64,000 nucleotides of DNA from an uncultured Desulfobacter sp. Its GTDB lineage: Bacteria > Desulfobacterota > Desulfobacteria > Desulfobacterales > Desulfobacteraceae. The translations under genes were made by a program, and so were the position numbers. This document shows positions 8,136-16,927 of the stretch, piece by piece (positions within the stretch are counted from its first letter, which is position 1; the number at the start of each line of letters is the position of its first letter). The stretch covers positions 2,652,001 through 2,716,000 of the forward strand of contig NZ_OY762614.1 in the NCBI RefSeq assembly GCF_963666145.1, given 5' to 3'. The notes under the pieces were generated by a model that saw nothing but the letters and a program-made list of their open reading frames with translations, searched no databases and had not been told where the DNA came from.

Positions 8136-10546
8136 ATAAAAACCAAGGAAATAAAGATTACGGCGCAGGCGCCATCAAAGTATTAGAAGGCCTTGAAGCT
8201 GTCCGGAAAAGACCGTCCATGTACATTGGAAACGTGGACCTTGAAGGCCTGCACCATCTGGTATACGAGGTGGTGGACAACTGCATTGATGAGGCCATGG
8301 CAGGATATTGCGATACGGTTCTTGTCACCATCCACGAGGATATGTCGGTAAGTGTGGAGGACAACGGCCGGGGCATCCCGGTTGAAATGCACGCAACCGA
8401 ACACATACCCGCCTGTGAGGTGGTCATGACCAAACTGCATGCCGGCGGCAAATTCGATAAAGACGCGTACAAAGTCTCCGGTGGCCTGCATGGTGTTGGT
8501 ATCTCCGTTGTCAATGCCCTGTCCGAGCGTTTGACCATGGAGGTGTATAAAAACGGCAAAATCTACCACCAGACCTATTCCAAGGGTCACAAACGCACTG
8601 AACTTGCAGAGCTTGGAGACACGGAGAAAAGGGGAACCCTAATCACGTTTTTCCCTGATTTTACCGTTATGAACCAGAATGAGTTCAGCTACGAAACCCT
8701 GTCCCGGCGTATGCGGGAACTGGCCTTTTTAAACAAAGGGATCAGAATTATCATTGAGGACGAACGGTCCGCCCAGAAAGACGACTTTCATTATGAAGGG
8801 GGGATTATCTCCTTTGTGGAATACCTGAACCGGTCCTGCACCGCGCTGCACGATCCCATCCACATTGAAGGGGATAAAAACGATGTCCAGATTGAGGTGG
8901 CCATCCAGTACAATGATACCTTCAAGGAAAAGCTGTACTCGTTTGCCAACAATATCAGGACCGTTGAAGGCGGATTTCATGTATCCGGGTTTAAAGGTGC
9001 TCTGACCCGTACAGTAAACGCCTATATTTCAGGCAACTCCAATCTGCCCAAAAACATGCAGAACATCAAAATCAGCGGCGACGACATGAGAGAAGGATTG
9101 GCCGTCATCATCTCGGTCAAACTCATGGAACCCCAGTTTGAAGGTCAGACCAAAACAAAACTGGGTAACAATGAGATCAAGGGTATTGTTGAATCCCTGC
9201 TCAATGAAAAGCTGGGCCAATTCCTGGAGGAAAACCCCAATGTTGCCAGAAAAATCATCGCCAAGGGTGTGGATGCGGCACGGGCCAGGGATGCGGCCAA
9301 ACGGGCCAGGGAGCTTGCCCGTAAAAAAGGAACCCTGCTTGACTCCACCCTGCCGGGTAAACTTGCCGAATGCCAGTTTGCCGATCCTGCAGAGCGTGAA
9401 CTGTTCCTCGTGGAGGGCGACTCTGCAGGCGGATCGGCCAAACAGGGACGAGACCGGCGCTTCCAGGCCATCCTTCCATTGAAAGGTAAAATCCTTAATG
9501 TGGAAAAGGCGCGGTTCGATAAAATCCTTCGAAGTGATGAAATAAAAAACATCATTACTGTTCTGGGTACAGGGGCCGGCAGAGAAGAGTATAACATTGA
9601 GAAAATCCGTTATCATAAAGTGGTTATCATGACCGATGCGGACGTGGACGGTTCACACATCCGGACCCTGCTTCTCACCTTTTTTTACCGCCAGATGCCG
9701 GATTTGATATCACACGGTTATCTGTATATTGCCCAGCCCCCGCTTTTCAGGGTGGGATCAAGGAAAAACGGCGTTTACCTGAAAAATGAAAGTGAATACG
9801 CCGATTACCTGATCCGTAGAATTGCATCCCAGAAACAGATTGTGCTCAACGGCCAGGATACGCCGCTGACCGAGGATGAGTTCTATGCATTTTTGAAAGA
9901 CATGACAGACTACTACAACAGCATGGACCAGCTTCACAAACGCGATTATGATACGTCTCTTCTGGTTACACTGATGGAAGACGGGGTCAGTTCAAAACGC
10001 TTCCTGGAGGAAAAAAGCAACCTGGAAGCATTATCCCTAAAACTTAAAGACAAAGGATATGCACCCCAGGAAATCGAGTTTGACGAAGAACGCAACATTT
10101 ACGAGATGGATATTCTGGACAATGCGGAGCAAGCAAAGCTGCTGCGGGTGGGCAGAGATATTCTCAGCACCAACGACTACCAGAAAATGCGCCAGGCCTA
10201 TGAAAAAATAAAAGACCTGAACCAGCCTCCCTTTTCCATGTCCTCAAAAGCAGCAGAGGCAAAAACCGTAACAGACCTTGATGATTTGGACGGCCTTTAT
10301 GAATGTATCATGGCCGAAGCCAAAAAAGGGATCAACATACAGCGGTACAAAGGTCTGGGTGAAATGAATGCGGATCAGCTGTGGGAAACCACCATGAACC
10401 CGGAAAAACGGATTATGCTCAAGGTGGATATTGAAGATGCGGAAAAGGCTGACGAGATATTTACCCTGCTCATGGGCGAAGAGGTGGAACCCCGGCGTAA
10501 TTTCATCCAGAAACATGCGCTGGAAGTGTCATCCCTAGATTATTAG
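8132..10546 (+). CDS. gyrB: DNA gyrase subunit B
   Basis: 804 aa. ATPase subunit of type II topoisomerase, introducing negative supercoils together with GyrA, which is not in the window. The GHKL ATPase domain starts LEGLEAVRKRPSMYIG, with DNCIDEAMAG and the VSGGLHGVGISVVNALS lid. The TOPRIM domain has EGDSAGGSA near residue 427 and DADVDGSHI near residue 501. The C-terminal part ends with QRYKGLGEMNADQLWETTM. The start overlaps the stop of dnaN. Confidence 0.98.
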   Translation: MNKNQGNKDYGAGAIKVLEGLEAVRKRPSMYIGNVDLEGLHHLVYEVVDNCIDEAMAGYCDTVLVTIHEDMSVSVEDNGRGIPVEMHATEHIPACEVVMTKLHAGGKFDKDAYKVSGGLHGVGISVVNALSERLTMEVYKNGKIYHQTYSKGHKRTELAELGDTEKRGTLITFFPDFTVMNQNEFSYETLSRRMRELAFLNKGIRIIIEDERSAQKDDFHYEGGIISFVEYLNRSCTALHDPIHIEGDKNDVQIEVAIQYNDTFKEKLYSFANNIRTVEGGFHVSGFKGALTRTVNAYISGNSNLPKNMQNIKISGDDMREGLAVIISVKLMEPQFEGQTKTKLGNNEIKGIVESLLNEKLGQFLEENPNVARKIIAKGVDAARARDAAKRARELARKKGTLLDSTLPGKLAECQFADPAERELFLVEGDSAGGSAKQGRDRRFQAILPLKGKILNVEKARFDKILRSDEIKNIITVLGTGAGREEYNIEKIRYHKVVIMTDADVDGSHIRTLLLTFFYRQMPDLISHGYLYIAQPPLFRVGSRKNGVYLKNESEYADYLIRRIASQKQIVLNGQDTPLTEDEFYAFLKDMTDYYNSMDQLHKRDYDTSLLVTLMEDGVSSKRFLEEKSNLEALSLKLKDKGYAPQEIEFDEERNIYEMDILDNAEQAKLLRVGRDILSTNDYQKMRQAYEKIKDLNQPPFSMSSKAAEAKTVTDLDDLDGLYECIMAEAKKGINIQRYKGLGEMNADQLWETTMNPEKRIMLKVDIEDAEKADEIFTLLMGEEVEPRRNFIQKHALEVSSLDY

Positions 10547-10569
10547 ACAAAATCTGAACGGAAAACCGG

Positions 10570-10708
10570 CGTTTGGACAAAACGCGGCCCAGATGCAAGG
10601 CGTAGAAAAATTTGTAACCGGAGCAACCTCATGGTTGTGAGGCCCGATCTTATGATTTGGCAAATTTTTCTGCAACGCCGCAGGTGGGTGACTTTTCGTC
10701 CAAACACT
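10570..10708. repeat. Palindromic extragenic repeat, copy 2 (about 138 bp)
   Basis: Same element as at 2541-2667: outer arms GTTTGGACAAAA / TTTTCGTCCAAAC, inner arms AGAAAAATTTG / CAAATTTTTCT, and the shared words CCAGATGCAAGGC and CGCCGCAGGTGGGTGA. The central stem here is CAACC-TCAT-GGTTG, whereas copy 1 has CATAC-TAAT-GTATG: the bases changed but the pairing was kept. It lies between gyrB and ssb and ends about 6 nt before the ssb ribosome-binding site. Confidence 0.85.
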
Positions 10709-10727
10709 AAAAAAAGGAGAGTTGAAT

Positions 10728-11264
10728 ATGGCAGGCTTAAACAAGGTCATCCTAATCGGTAATTTGGGAAAAGACCCTGAAATCAGATATTCCCAGCAGG
10801 GATTGGCAGTGGTGAATTTTACCTTGGCGACCAGTGAACAATGGACGGACAAAAACACAGGAGAACGCCAGGAAAAAACAGAATGGCACAGGATTGTGGT
10901 CTTCGGCAAACAGGCTGAAACCTGTGAAAAATACCTGTCCAAGGGGAAGCAAGTTTACATAGAAGGCCGGCTGCAGACCCGCACCTGGGAAAAGGATGGC
11001 CAGACACATTACACCACGGAAATTGTTGCTTCAAACTTCATGTTTTTAGGCAGCCGGGATGGCGGTGGCCAGCCCGGACCAAGCGGTTCCGGCGGTTCCG
11101 GCTACCAGCGGGGCGGATATCAGAATCAGCCCAACTCAGGCGGCGGGGGCGGGTATACCCCGAACCGGCCTGCGCCCAATTCAGATAATTACTATGGACC
11201 TTCCCAGCCGGGTATGCCTGACGGGCCGGACCAGTCCATTCCGGATGACGATATTCCATTTTAG
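10728..11264 (+). CDS. ssb: Single-stranded DNA-binding protein
   Basis: 178 aa. Starts MAGLNKVILIGNLGKDPEIRYS, the typical OB-fold, with TEWHRIVVFGKQAE and YIEGRLQTRTWEKDG. After about residue 112 comes a Gly/Pro/Gln-rich disordered linker, then the acidic partner-binding tip DDDIPF. ATG 10728 was chosen over an upstream TTG because AAGGAGA lies 7 nt before the ATG and only 1 nt before the TTG. Single gene, followed by a strong terminator. Confidence 0.97.
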   Translation: MAGLNKVILIGNLGKDPEIRYSQQGLAVVNFTLATSEQWTDKNTGERQEKTEWHRIVVFGKQAETCEKYLSKGKQVYIEGRLQTRTWEKDGQTHYTTEIVASNFMFLGSRDGGGQPGPSGSGGSGYQRGGYQNQPNSGGGGGYTPNRPAPNSDNYYGPSQPGMPDGPDQSIPDDDIPF

Positions 11265-11292
11265 ATAGTACCAATTCTTTTTTTGTAAAAAC

Positions 11293-11330
11293 AACGGCGT
11301 ATGTATTTAAATATACGCCGTTTTTTGTTT
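11293..11330 (+). terminator. Rho-independent terminator of ssb
   Basis: AACGGCGTAT pairs with ATACGCCGTT around a 10-nt loop, followed by a run of T (TTTTTTGTTTT). It lies 30 nt after the ssb stop. Confidence 0.9.
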
Positions 11331-11374
11331 TATCGTCAGTTATCAAACTCAGTCAGCCTAAAGGACTGTTCAAT

Positions 11375-12397
11375 TCAATAAACAACAAAGCGGCTCTGAC
11401 TCAACGTATCAGCTACATTATAACTAAAAACTGCATATACAGGATAATGATCTGATATTTCTTTTGGCTCGACATCCAGATCATAAACGATATCAAATGG
11501 GAACACCCCCGCCTTGCCTGTGAACTTCTTTGCCATGGACCGGGTAACAATCATTCTGTCATAGGCACAACTATCTTTGGCCACTGTTGAATCAAGCTGG
11601 TTGGCTATCAGCCATTTGAATTTGCGTTCATCTCTGAGTTTGATCTGTTTATCTTCATCAAAATAGCCGCAATCTGCGTTGAAATCACCCATGATCATAA
11701 TATCCTCTTCACCCAGCCGTTTTTGTGCATCGGCAACTATTTCAGGGAAGAACGCAATTTCCTGATCCACATCATCGGGATCTACGTGTACATTAATAAG
11801 AACAAAATCAAAAGTCGATTTTTTGGAAAAGAACTGGGTGATTAATGGCTCCCGGTGAATGTAATCCGCCCCCGACTCTTTGTATGTATATGTTTCCCCC
11901 GCCCGCAGGACGCTCGCCCGGTAAAAAAAGGCATACTGTTCTTTCGTATTTGACTTCCCAAGCCTTGGGCCGATGACATAGTCGTAGTTTTCCCCAAGTG
12001 CCTCTAAGGCGCTTTCAAGGGCCGTCACAGCCATGTTTGTCTTTTCCCTAATTTCCTGTATGGCGACCACATCAAATCTGGCAATGATTTTTGCCAGGGT
12101 TTTTATTACGTTAGGCTCGGAAGCTTTATTCTTTCCGAATATCTGGATATTGAAACTGGCTATTTTAATGGTTGTTTTTGGGTTGTTAGTACTTTCTTGC
12201 TCATCGCATACATCACAGCCTTTATTGCTGCACGTATCGGAGAGTTCCGTCCCATCGGCGCATTTGGTTGTTCCGTTGATGCAGACTGTACCGCCATGGC
12301 CGTTACAACACCCCCGGCAATCGGCGTAGGCATGTGTGGTAATGAGCACGATGGTGAAGATAAAAAAAATGGAGGCTCGTTTACTTATCAGAGCCAT
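11375..12397 (-). CDS. Secreted DNase I-like endonuclease/exonuclease/phosphatase protein
   Basis: 340 aa. The start was set at MALISKRAS because AAGGGG lies 7 nt upstream. A signal peptide covers about residues 1-26 (hydrophobic IFFIFTIVLI, then AYA before DCRG). A Cys-rich segment of about 40 residues follows (DCRGCC...CINGTTKC...CSNKGCDVC), probably disulfide-bonded. The catalytic EEP domain starts at IKIASFNIQIFG, with VVAIQEIRE (metal-binding Glu), IMGDFNADCGY and SDHYPVYAVF (catalytic His), all hallmarks of the DNase I fold. It probably degrades extracellular or periplasmic nucleic acid. Stands alone, with no evident partner gene. Confidence 0.88.
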   Translation of the reverse strand: MALISKRASIFFIFTIVLITTHAYADCRGCCNGHGGTVCINGTTKCADGTELSDTCSNKGCDVCDEQESTNNPKTTIKIASFNIQIFGKNKASEPNVIKTLAKIIARFDVVAIQEIREKTNMAVTALESALEALGENYDYVIGPRLGKSNTKEQYAFFYRASVLRAGETYTYKESGADYIHREPLITQFFSKKSTFDFVLINVHVDPDDVDQEIAFFPEIVADAQKRLGEEDIMIMGDFNADCGYFDEDKQIKLRDERKFKWLIANQLDSTVAKDSCAYDRMIVTRSMAKKFTGKAGVFPFDIVYDLDVEPKEISDHYPVYAVFSYNVADTLSQSRFVVY

Positions 12398-12659
12398 AAT
12401 TATCCCCTTATATGAGTTAAAATTCTGGTATGTATGGACAATGAAGATAATTTTCAAAGCCGAAACACTGTTCGCGTTTTCCTAAATTTCGCAAACATTC
12501 GTGTATCAGGGATGTAGTAAATTGTCTCCAGAAAAATAAAATTTCTATAAAACGAAGGATCATTTTCTAACGATTCTGGTAATCTCAAGTTGAGACCATG
12601 TCAGAAATGAAGAGAGGGGGGGATATTTCTCGGTTCTAAAAAACCTATAATAGAACCGG

Positions 12660-12945
12660 CTACTCTATGGATTTTGGATACATATCTAAAAGTTTAATTA
12701 TAAAATTCAAATGATTAACGATGTCTTGTTTCAACCAGTACCGGGCTTGTTTGGTATCCTGCGCCTTTATTGCCTGCACAATATTCACATGATGATTGAT
12801 GCCCACAGTCGGTTTAGGGACAAGCGACTGTCGAAAAAGAATTTGATAGTAGGGACTGCTTAAATCCCTAAGTTGATCTATGATGTTTTGCATCATCTGA
12901 GACCCGGCATCTCCCTTAAATGAAAAATCTCCTTAAATTTTGCTT
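12660..12945 (-). pseudogene. Remnant of a GntR-family regulator (FCD domain), frameshifted
   Basis: The open part (MMQNIIDQLRDLSSPYYQILFRQ ... INHHVNIVQAIKAQDTKQARYWLKQDIVNH) matches the C-terminal half of an FCD ligand-binding domain, including the H...A.I..A...D...A pattern. Just upstream, another frame reads FHLREMPGL, the conserved FH part of the same domain, before running into a stop. So a frameshift near 12896 breaks the domain. No N-terminal winged-helix part is visible up to 13156, and flanks 12398-12659 and 12946-13156 hold no recognisable gene. Best read as a decaying, truncated regulator. Confidence 0.55.
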
Positions 12946-13156
12946 TGGATAATTCAGATGCCACCCATCCGCTTTTTTCATGATGTATGGCAAATCCTTT
13001 GGCTGGGAAGGAATCGCCAATTGACAAAAATTTGAACAGTGATATAAAATATATAATTCAAAATTGTAAGCGGATTGATAATGATATCCTTTTTGAGAAT
13101 CTCCACCGTATGAGACCCCATCAGCGCCGGTGCTCATTCTAAGGAATTGAGGCAAC

Positions 13157-13636
13157 ATGGAACACATCGTAGGTGTAGCAGATATGAAAGTCAGCAACCA
13201 GACCGGTGATACCATTGTGACATACTCCCTTGGTTCATGCATCGGGGTTGCCATATATGATCCCCAAGCAAAGGTCGGCGGGATACTTCACTATATGCTG
13301 CCCAACTCCGACATTGACCGCGAAAAAGCAAAAGATAATCCATTCTTGTTCGCAGATACCGGCATTCCTGAGCTGCTCAACAAAGTATATGCCCTGGGGG
13401 CTGAAAAATCCAGACTCAAGGTTTTTGCCGCAGGCGGCGCTGAAATCATGGACCAGGAAGGCATTTTCAATCTGGGCAGACAAAACTATGCCGCATTGAT
13501 GCAGATCTTGAACAAAGATCATATTCCCATCTGGAAACAGGCTGTGGGCGGGTATTCAAACCGGACGGTAAAAATGGAAATCGCCTCTGGAAATATTTAT
13601 CTGAATACATCCGGATTGGGGGAGGTGCAGTTATGA
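13157..13636 (+). CDS. cheD: Chemoreceptor glutamine deamidase CheD
   Basis: 159 aa. CheD deamidates glutamines of chemoreceptors and can bind CheC. Residues 25-35 (LGSCIGVAIYD) carry the catalytic Cys28 and GGILHYMLP carries His45. The length fits the family. It lies alone, without other chemotaxis genes, and overlaps the following HDOD gene by 4 nt (ATGA), so the two are co-translated. That pairing suggests a link between receptor modification and HDOD signalling. Confidence 0.95.
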   Translation: MEHIVGVADMKVSNQTGDTIVTYSLGSCIGVAIYDPQAKVGGILHYMLPNSDIDREKAKDNPFLFADTGIPELLNKVYALGAEKSRLKVFAAGGAEIMDQEGIFNLGRQNYAALMQILNKDHIPIWKQAVGGYSNRTVKMEIASGNIYLNTSGLGEVQL

Positions 13637-14481
13637 CCAGCCTGCAAGAACTAATCAAGGAAATAAAAAATCTAAAGCCCATCCCTGCCGTGGTCACCTC
13701 CCTTCTGGGTATCGTCGATGACCCCAATGCATCCATGAAAGACATCACCAAAATCATCCAGTACGATCCGGCCATCACCGCAGAGGTCCTTCGAACAGCC
13801 AATTCCGCATACTTTGGGTTGAAACACCCTGCTGAAACCATCCAGGAAGCGGCTACGATGATCGGCACGGATCGACTTGTGGACCTGGTCATGCTCAAGG
13901 TGAGCGCCCAGGTAACCAAAGGCGCCCAGCAAGGGTATGATCTGCACGAGGGCGCATTGTGGAAATATTCGGTATCGTCGGCCCTCATTGCAAAACAGGT
14001 GGCCGATCAATTAAATCTGCCCAATAAAAACTACATATTCACCGCCTCGCTCCTCAAAGATATAGGAAAAACCGTTCTGGATAAATTTGTCCGGGATGCC
14101 TTTGAAAAAATATACAACATGGTGATCAATGAAAATTTCAGTTTTATGGAGGCGGAAAAGCAAATTATCGGCGTAAACCATGCCGAACTGGGCGCCATGA
14201 TTGCCAAAATGTGGAAGTTCTCCCCTAAAATGGTCGGCATCATCCGCAACCATCACCTGACCTGCGAAACCATGGTCAGGGACAAGGATATTGCCGTGGT
14301 CTATTTGGCCGACTGCATATGCATGATGATGGGCATGGGGGTTGGGGCGGATGGTCTTGCGTATCGATTCCACCGGCAGGCCATGGAGTACATCGGCATT
14401 TCAGCAGAAGATACATTAAAGATCATTGCGGAATTCACCTGCCATATGGAAGAAGTAGAAGCGATGTTAAATGTTGCCTGA
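13633..14481 (+). CDS. HDOD-domain signalling protein
   Basis: 282 aa. An HDOD domain, related to HD phosphohydrolases but usually non-catalytic, spans about residues 10-205: LKPIPAVVTSLLGIVDDPNASMKDITKIIQ, ANSAYFGLKHPAETIQEA and FTASLLKDIGKTVLDKF. The rest is a short helical C-terminal part. These proteins act in regulation of motility and two-component signalling; the partner is unknown. Translationally coupled to cheD. Confidence 0.92.
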   Translation: MTSLQELIKEIKNLKPIPAVVTSLLGIVDDPNASMKDITKIIQYDPAITAEVLRTANSAYFGLKHPAETIQEAATMIGTDRLVDLVMLKVSAQVTKGAQQGYDLHEGALWKYSVSSALIAKQVADQLNLPNKNYIFTASLLKDIGKTVLDKFVRDAFEKIYNMVINENFSFMEAEKQIIGVNHAELGAMIAKMWKFSPKMVGIIRNHHLTCETMVRDKDIAVVYLADCICMMMGMGVGADGLAYRFHRQAMEYIGISAEDTLKIIAEFTCHMEEVEAMLNVA

Positions 14482-14492
14482 ATATCGGATCT

Positions 14493-14550
14493 AACAGCCA
14501 CGGGACGGACCTGGGAGGAAAACCAGGCCGGCCCGTGGCTGTTTTAGTTT
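14493..14550. terminator. Bidirectional terminator between the HDOD gene and hisHF
   Basis: AACAGCCACGGG (14493-14504) pairs with CCCGTGGCTGTT (14532-14543), with an inner CCTGG/CCAGG pair, followed by TTTTAGTTTTAT. It sits between two converging genes and could serve both. Confidence 0.85.
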
Positions 14551-14559
14551 TATCTGAAG

Positions 14560-16152
14560 TTATTTTCTCACCTCAATGCCCTGCTCGGCAAGATGCTGTT
14601 TCACCGACTGAATGGGCACCTCTTCCCGATGAAAAATGCCTGCGGCCAATGCCGCTTCCGCCTTTGTGCGTTCAAACACTTCGGCAAAATGTGCTTCACA
14701 CCCGGCACCGGAAGAGGCAATCACCGGAATGGTGACATGGCTGCGTACGGCATTGATCAGGTCCAGATCAAATCCGGAATTTGTCCCGTCCTTATCAATG
14801 CAGTTAAGCAGGATTTCACCGGCCCCCAGTTCTTCACAGGACTTTGCCAGGGCCACGGCATCAAGATCCATGGCTTTTCGCCCACCGCTCACCGTACACT
14901 GATACCAGCAGTAAGCTTCACCGTTGGGACCCTTTTCACCGGATGTCACCTTAACCACATGGTGTTTGGGGGCATCATCCGGAGAGGTGACCCAAACCCG
15001 TTGGGGATCAACGGAGATCACCACGGCCTGGGCCCCGTAAACCCGTGATATTTCTTCAATGGCTGATTTCTTTGTCTTCTGCCCGGATTCAAGATAGGCC
15101 ATGGCGATATTCACCGCATCCGATCCAATGGAAATTTTATCCGCACCGGCCCTGAAATACCGGGCCGCAACATCCAGGGAGGAATAGTGCCGGCCCTGGG
15201 CATCGGTAAATTCCCGTATACCGCCGCCGATGGTCAGGGGCACAAACACCTGCTTTGAGGTCTCTTCCAGGACCCTGAGCATGGGCATATCCTCCAGGGG
15301 AAAATCCCTGAACCCTGTGATATTTAAAAAGGTGATTTCGTCAGCACCCTGCTCGTAATATTTTTTGGCCAATGCCACGGGTTTGCCAAGATTTCTGACG
15401 CTGCCGGCCTCCCTGACATCGTACTGATCGCCCTTGGTGACCACCAGATCCCCATTGTCATTGGACCGCACATCAAGGCAGGCAATCACCCTTTTTGACA
15501 GGCCTTTGGCCGGTATGTCCGCAGGCCCCCGGGCTTTCAGGCTGCCGGAGTGAATAAAATTATCAAGCAGCTTCATGCCGGCGGTCCCGCTTTTTTCCGG
15601 ATGGAACTGGGTACCGATAATATTGCCCTGCTGCACCGCCGAGGCATAGGGGTAGTCATAGGTGGTGGTGGCCAAAATGACATCGGGGTTCTCGGGCACG
15701 ATATGATAAGAGTGGACAAAATAAAATTTTGTATCCGGCTCCACCCCGTCAAGAAAAGGGGAATCTTGCTTGATGTGGATGCCGTTCCACCCGATGTGTG
15801 GCACGGCCAGATCGGTTCTAAAGCGTTTTACCCGGCCTTTGAAAAATCCGATGCTCTCGTTGGTGGAGACCAGCTCTTCCTCACTGCCTTCAAACAGGGC
15901 CTGCATCCCCACGCAGATACCTAAAAACGGCCGGTCAGCGTTGAGATATTCGCGCAGGGGCTCAACAAACCCGCGCTCATGAAGGATGTCAAGCATGGCC
16001 CCGTAATTGCCCACACCGGGGAAAATCAGCCGTTCAGCTGCCAGGATATCTTCAGGTTTCTCAACCATTTTAATGCTGCCGCCCATTTTTTCCACAGCAT
16101 TGATCAGGCTGCGGACATTGCCGGCCCCATAGTCTAATACGGTAATCTTCAT
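14560..16152 (-). CDS. hisHF: Imidazole glycerol phosphate synthase, HisH-HisF fusion (HIS7-like)
   Basis: 530 aa. One polypeptide carries both subunits of the fifth step of histidine synthesis. Residues 1-205 are the glutaminase HisH: DYGAGNVRSLINA, PFLGICVGMQALFEG with nucleophile Cys80, and GTQFHPEKSG. Residues from about 220 are the cyclase HisF: KRVIACLDVRSNDNGDLVV, ADEITFLNITGFRD, IGGGIREF, LNCIDKDGTNSGFD and IASSGAG. The cyclase has an extra segment (GEKGPNGEAYCWYQCTV) like that of fungal and plant HIS7 and unlike ordinary bacterial HisF. No other his genes are nearby. Confidence 0.95.
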   Translation of the reverse strand: MKITVLDYGAGNVRSLINAVEKMGGSIKMVEKPEDILAAERLIFPGVGNYGAMLDILHERGFVEPLREYLNADRPFLGICVGMQALFEGSEEELVSTNESIGFFKGRVKRFRTDLAVPHIGWNGIHIKQDSPFLDGVEPDTKFYFVHSYHIVPENPDVILATTTYDYPYASAVQQGNIIGTQFHPEKSGTAGMKLLDNFIHSGSLKARGPADIPAKGLSKRVIACLDVRSNDNGDLVVTKGDQYDVREAGSVRNLGKPVALAKKYYEQGADEITFLNITGFRDFPLEDMPMLRVLEETSKQVFVPLTIGGGIREFTDAQGRHYSSLDVAARYFRAGADKISIGSDAVNIAMAYLESGQKTKKSAIEEISRVYGAQAVVISVDPQRVWVTSPDDAPKHHVVKVTSGEKGPNGEAYCWYQCTVSGGRKAMDLDAVALAKSCEELGAGEILLNCIDKDGTNSGFDLDLINAVRSHVTIPVIASSGAGCEAHFAEVFERTKAEAALAAGIFHREEVPIQSVKQHLAEQGIEVRK

Positions 16153-16299
16153 AATTTTATTCCAGCCGCGTTTGTTCTATTAACACCTATGCTGCGCCCA
16201 AAGGCAGCAAAGTAGAAAAGATAACCAATTCCCCCATGGGTGTCCAGTTCATTTTAAGGATCAACGGGTTAACCGCATTCAAAAAATGTTTGTTGCCAG

Positions 16300-16875
16300 C
16301 TATCCAGGATCATATTCCATCTGCCGGGCGGTCTTCTCGGCTAAAGTCCTGCTGTGAAGTATTTTGACCAAATGTAAACTCATATCGATACCGGCGGAGA
16401 TGCCGGCGGAGGTAAAAATATTGCCGTCTTCCACCCACCGGACATCCCGGTGAACCTGAAGTAGGGGAAATTGTTGCTGTAAAACTGGAATATCTTCCCA
16501 GTGAGTGGTGACGTTGTGAGTCGTCACGACACCGGCTGCGCCCAGAAGAAAAACCCCGGTGCAAACTGACGCCGTAAATCGGGCCTGATCAGACTGATTC
16601 TTGATCCACTTCAGCACATGGGGTTTTTGAAGTTCCTTATCCGGAACACCGCCGGCCACAATCAAAAGATCAATAACAGGATGGTTGGAAATATCGTAGT
16701 GGGGGATAACCTGGTATCCGCCCCGGGCCCGAACGGCGTTTTGGGTTTCACCAACCAGGAACACATTGAACGGATCATCATCAGGGCTGACCCTGGATGC
16801 GGTGGTAAAGACTTCAAAAGGTCCCGAAAAATCCAGAACTTCAGCGTCATCGTAGATGTATATTCCAATATTCAT
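16300..16875 (-). CDS. DJ-1/PfpI-family protein
   Basis: 191 aa. A single class I glutamine amidotransferase-like fold: MNIGIYIYDDAEVLDFSGPFEVF at the start, DLLIVAGGVPDKEL in the middle, and the nucleophile elbow ASVCTGVFLLGAAG around residue 104. Similar to isonitrile hydratase-like members and to the N-terminal half of GlxA-type regulators, but with no DNA-binding domain attached. The substrate cannot be assigned. It lies 52 bp behind the ptuB-like gene on the same strand. Confidence 0.87.
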   Translation of the reverse strand: MNIGIYIYDDAEVLDFSGPFEVFTTASRVSPDDDPFNVFLVGETQNAVRARGGYQVIPHYDISNHPVIDLLIVAGGVPDKELQKPHVLKWIKNQSDQARFTASVCTGVFLLGAAGVVTTHNVTTHWEDIPVLQQQFPLLQVHRDVRWVEDGNIFTSAGISAGIDMSLHLVKILHSRTLAEKTARQMEYDPG

Positions 16876-16927
16876 AACGTTGCGTCTACAGTCCTATATA
16901 TGCTTTTAGGGCCGACTATGGCCGCAC

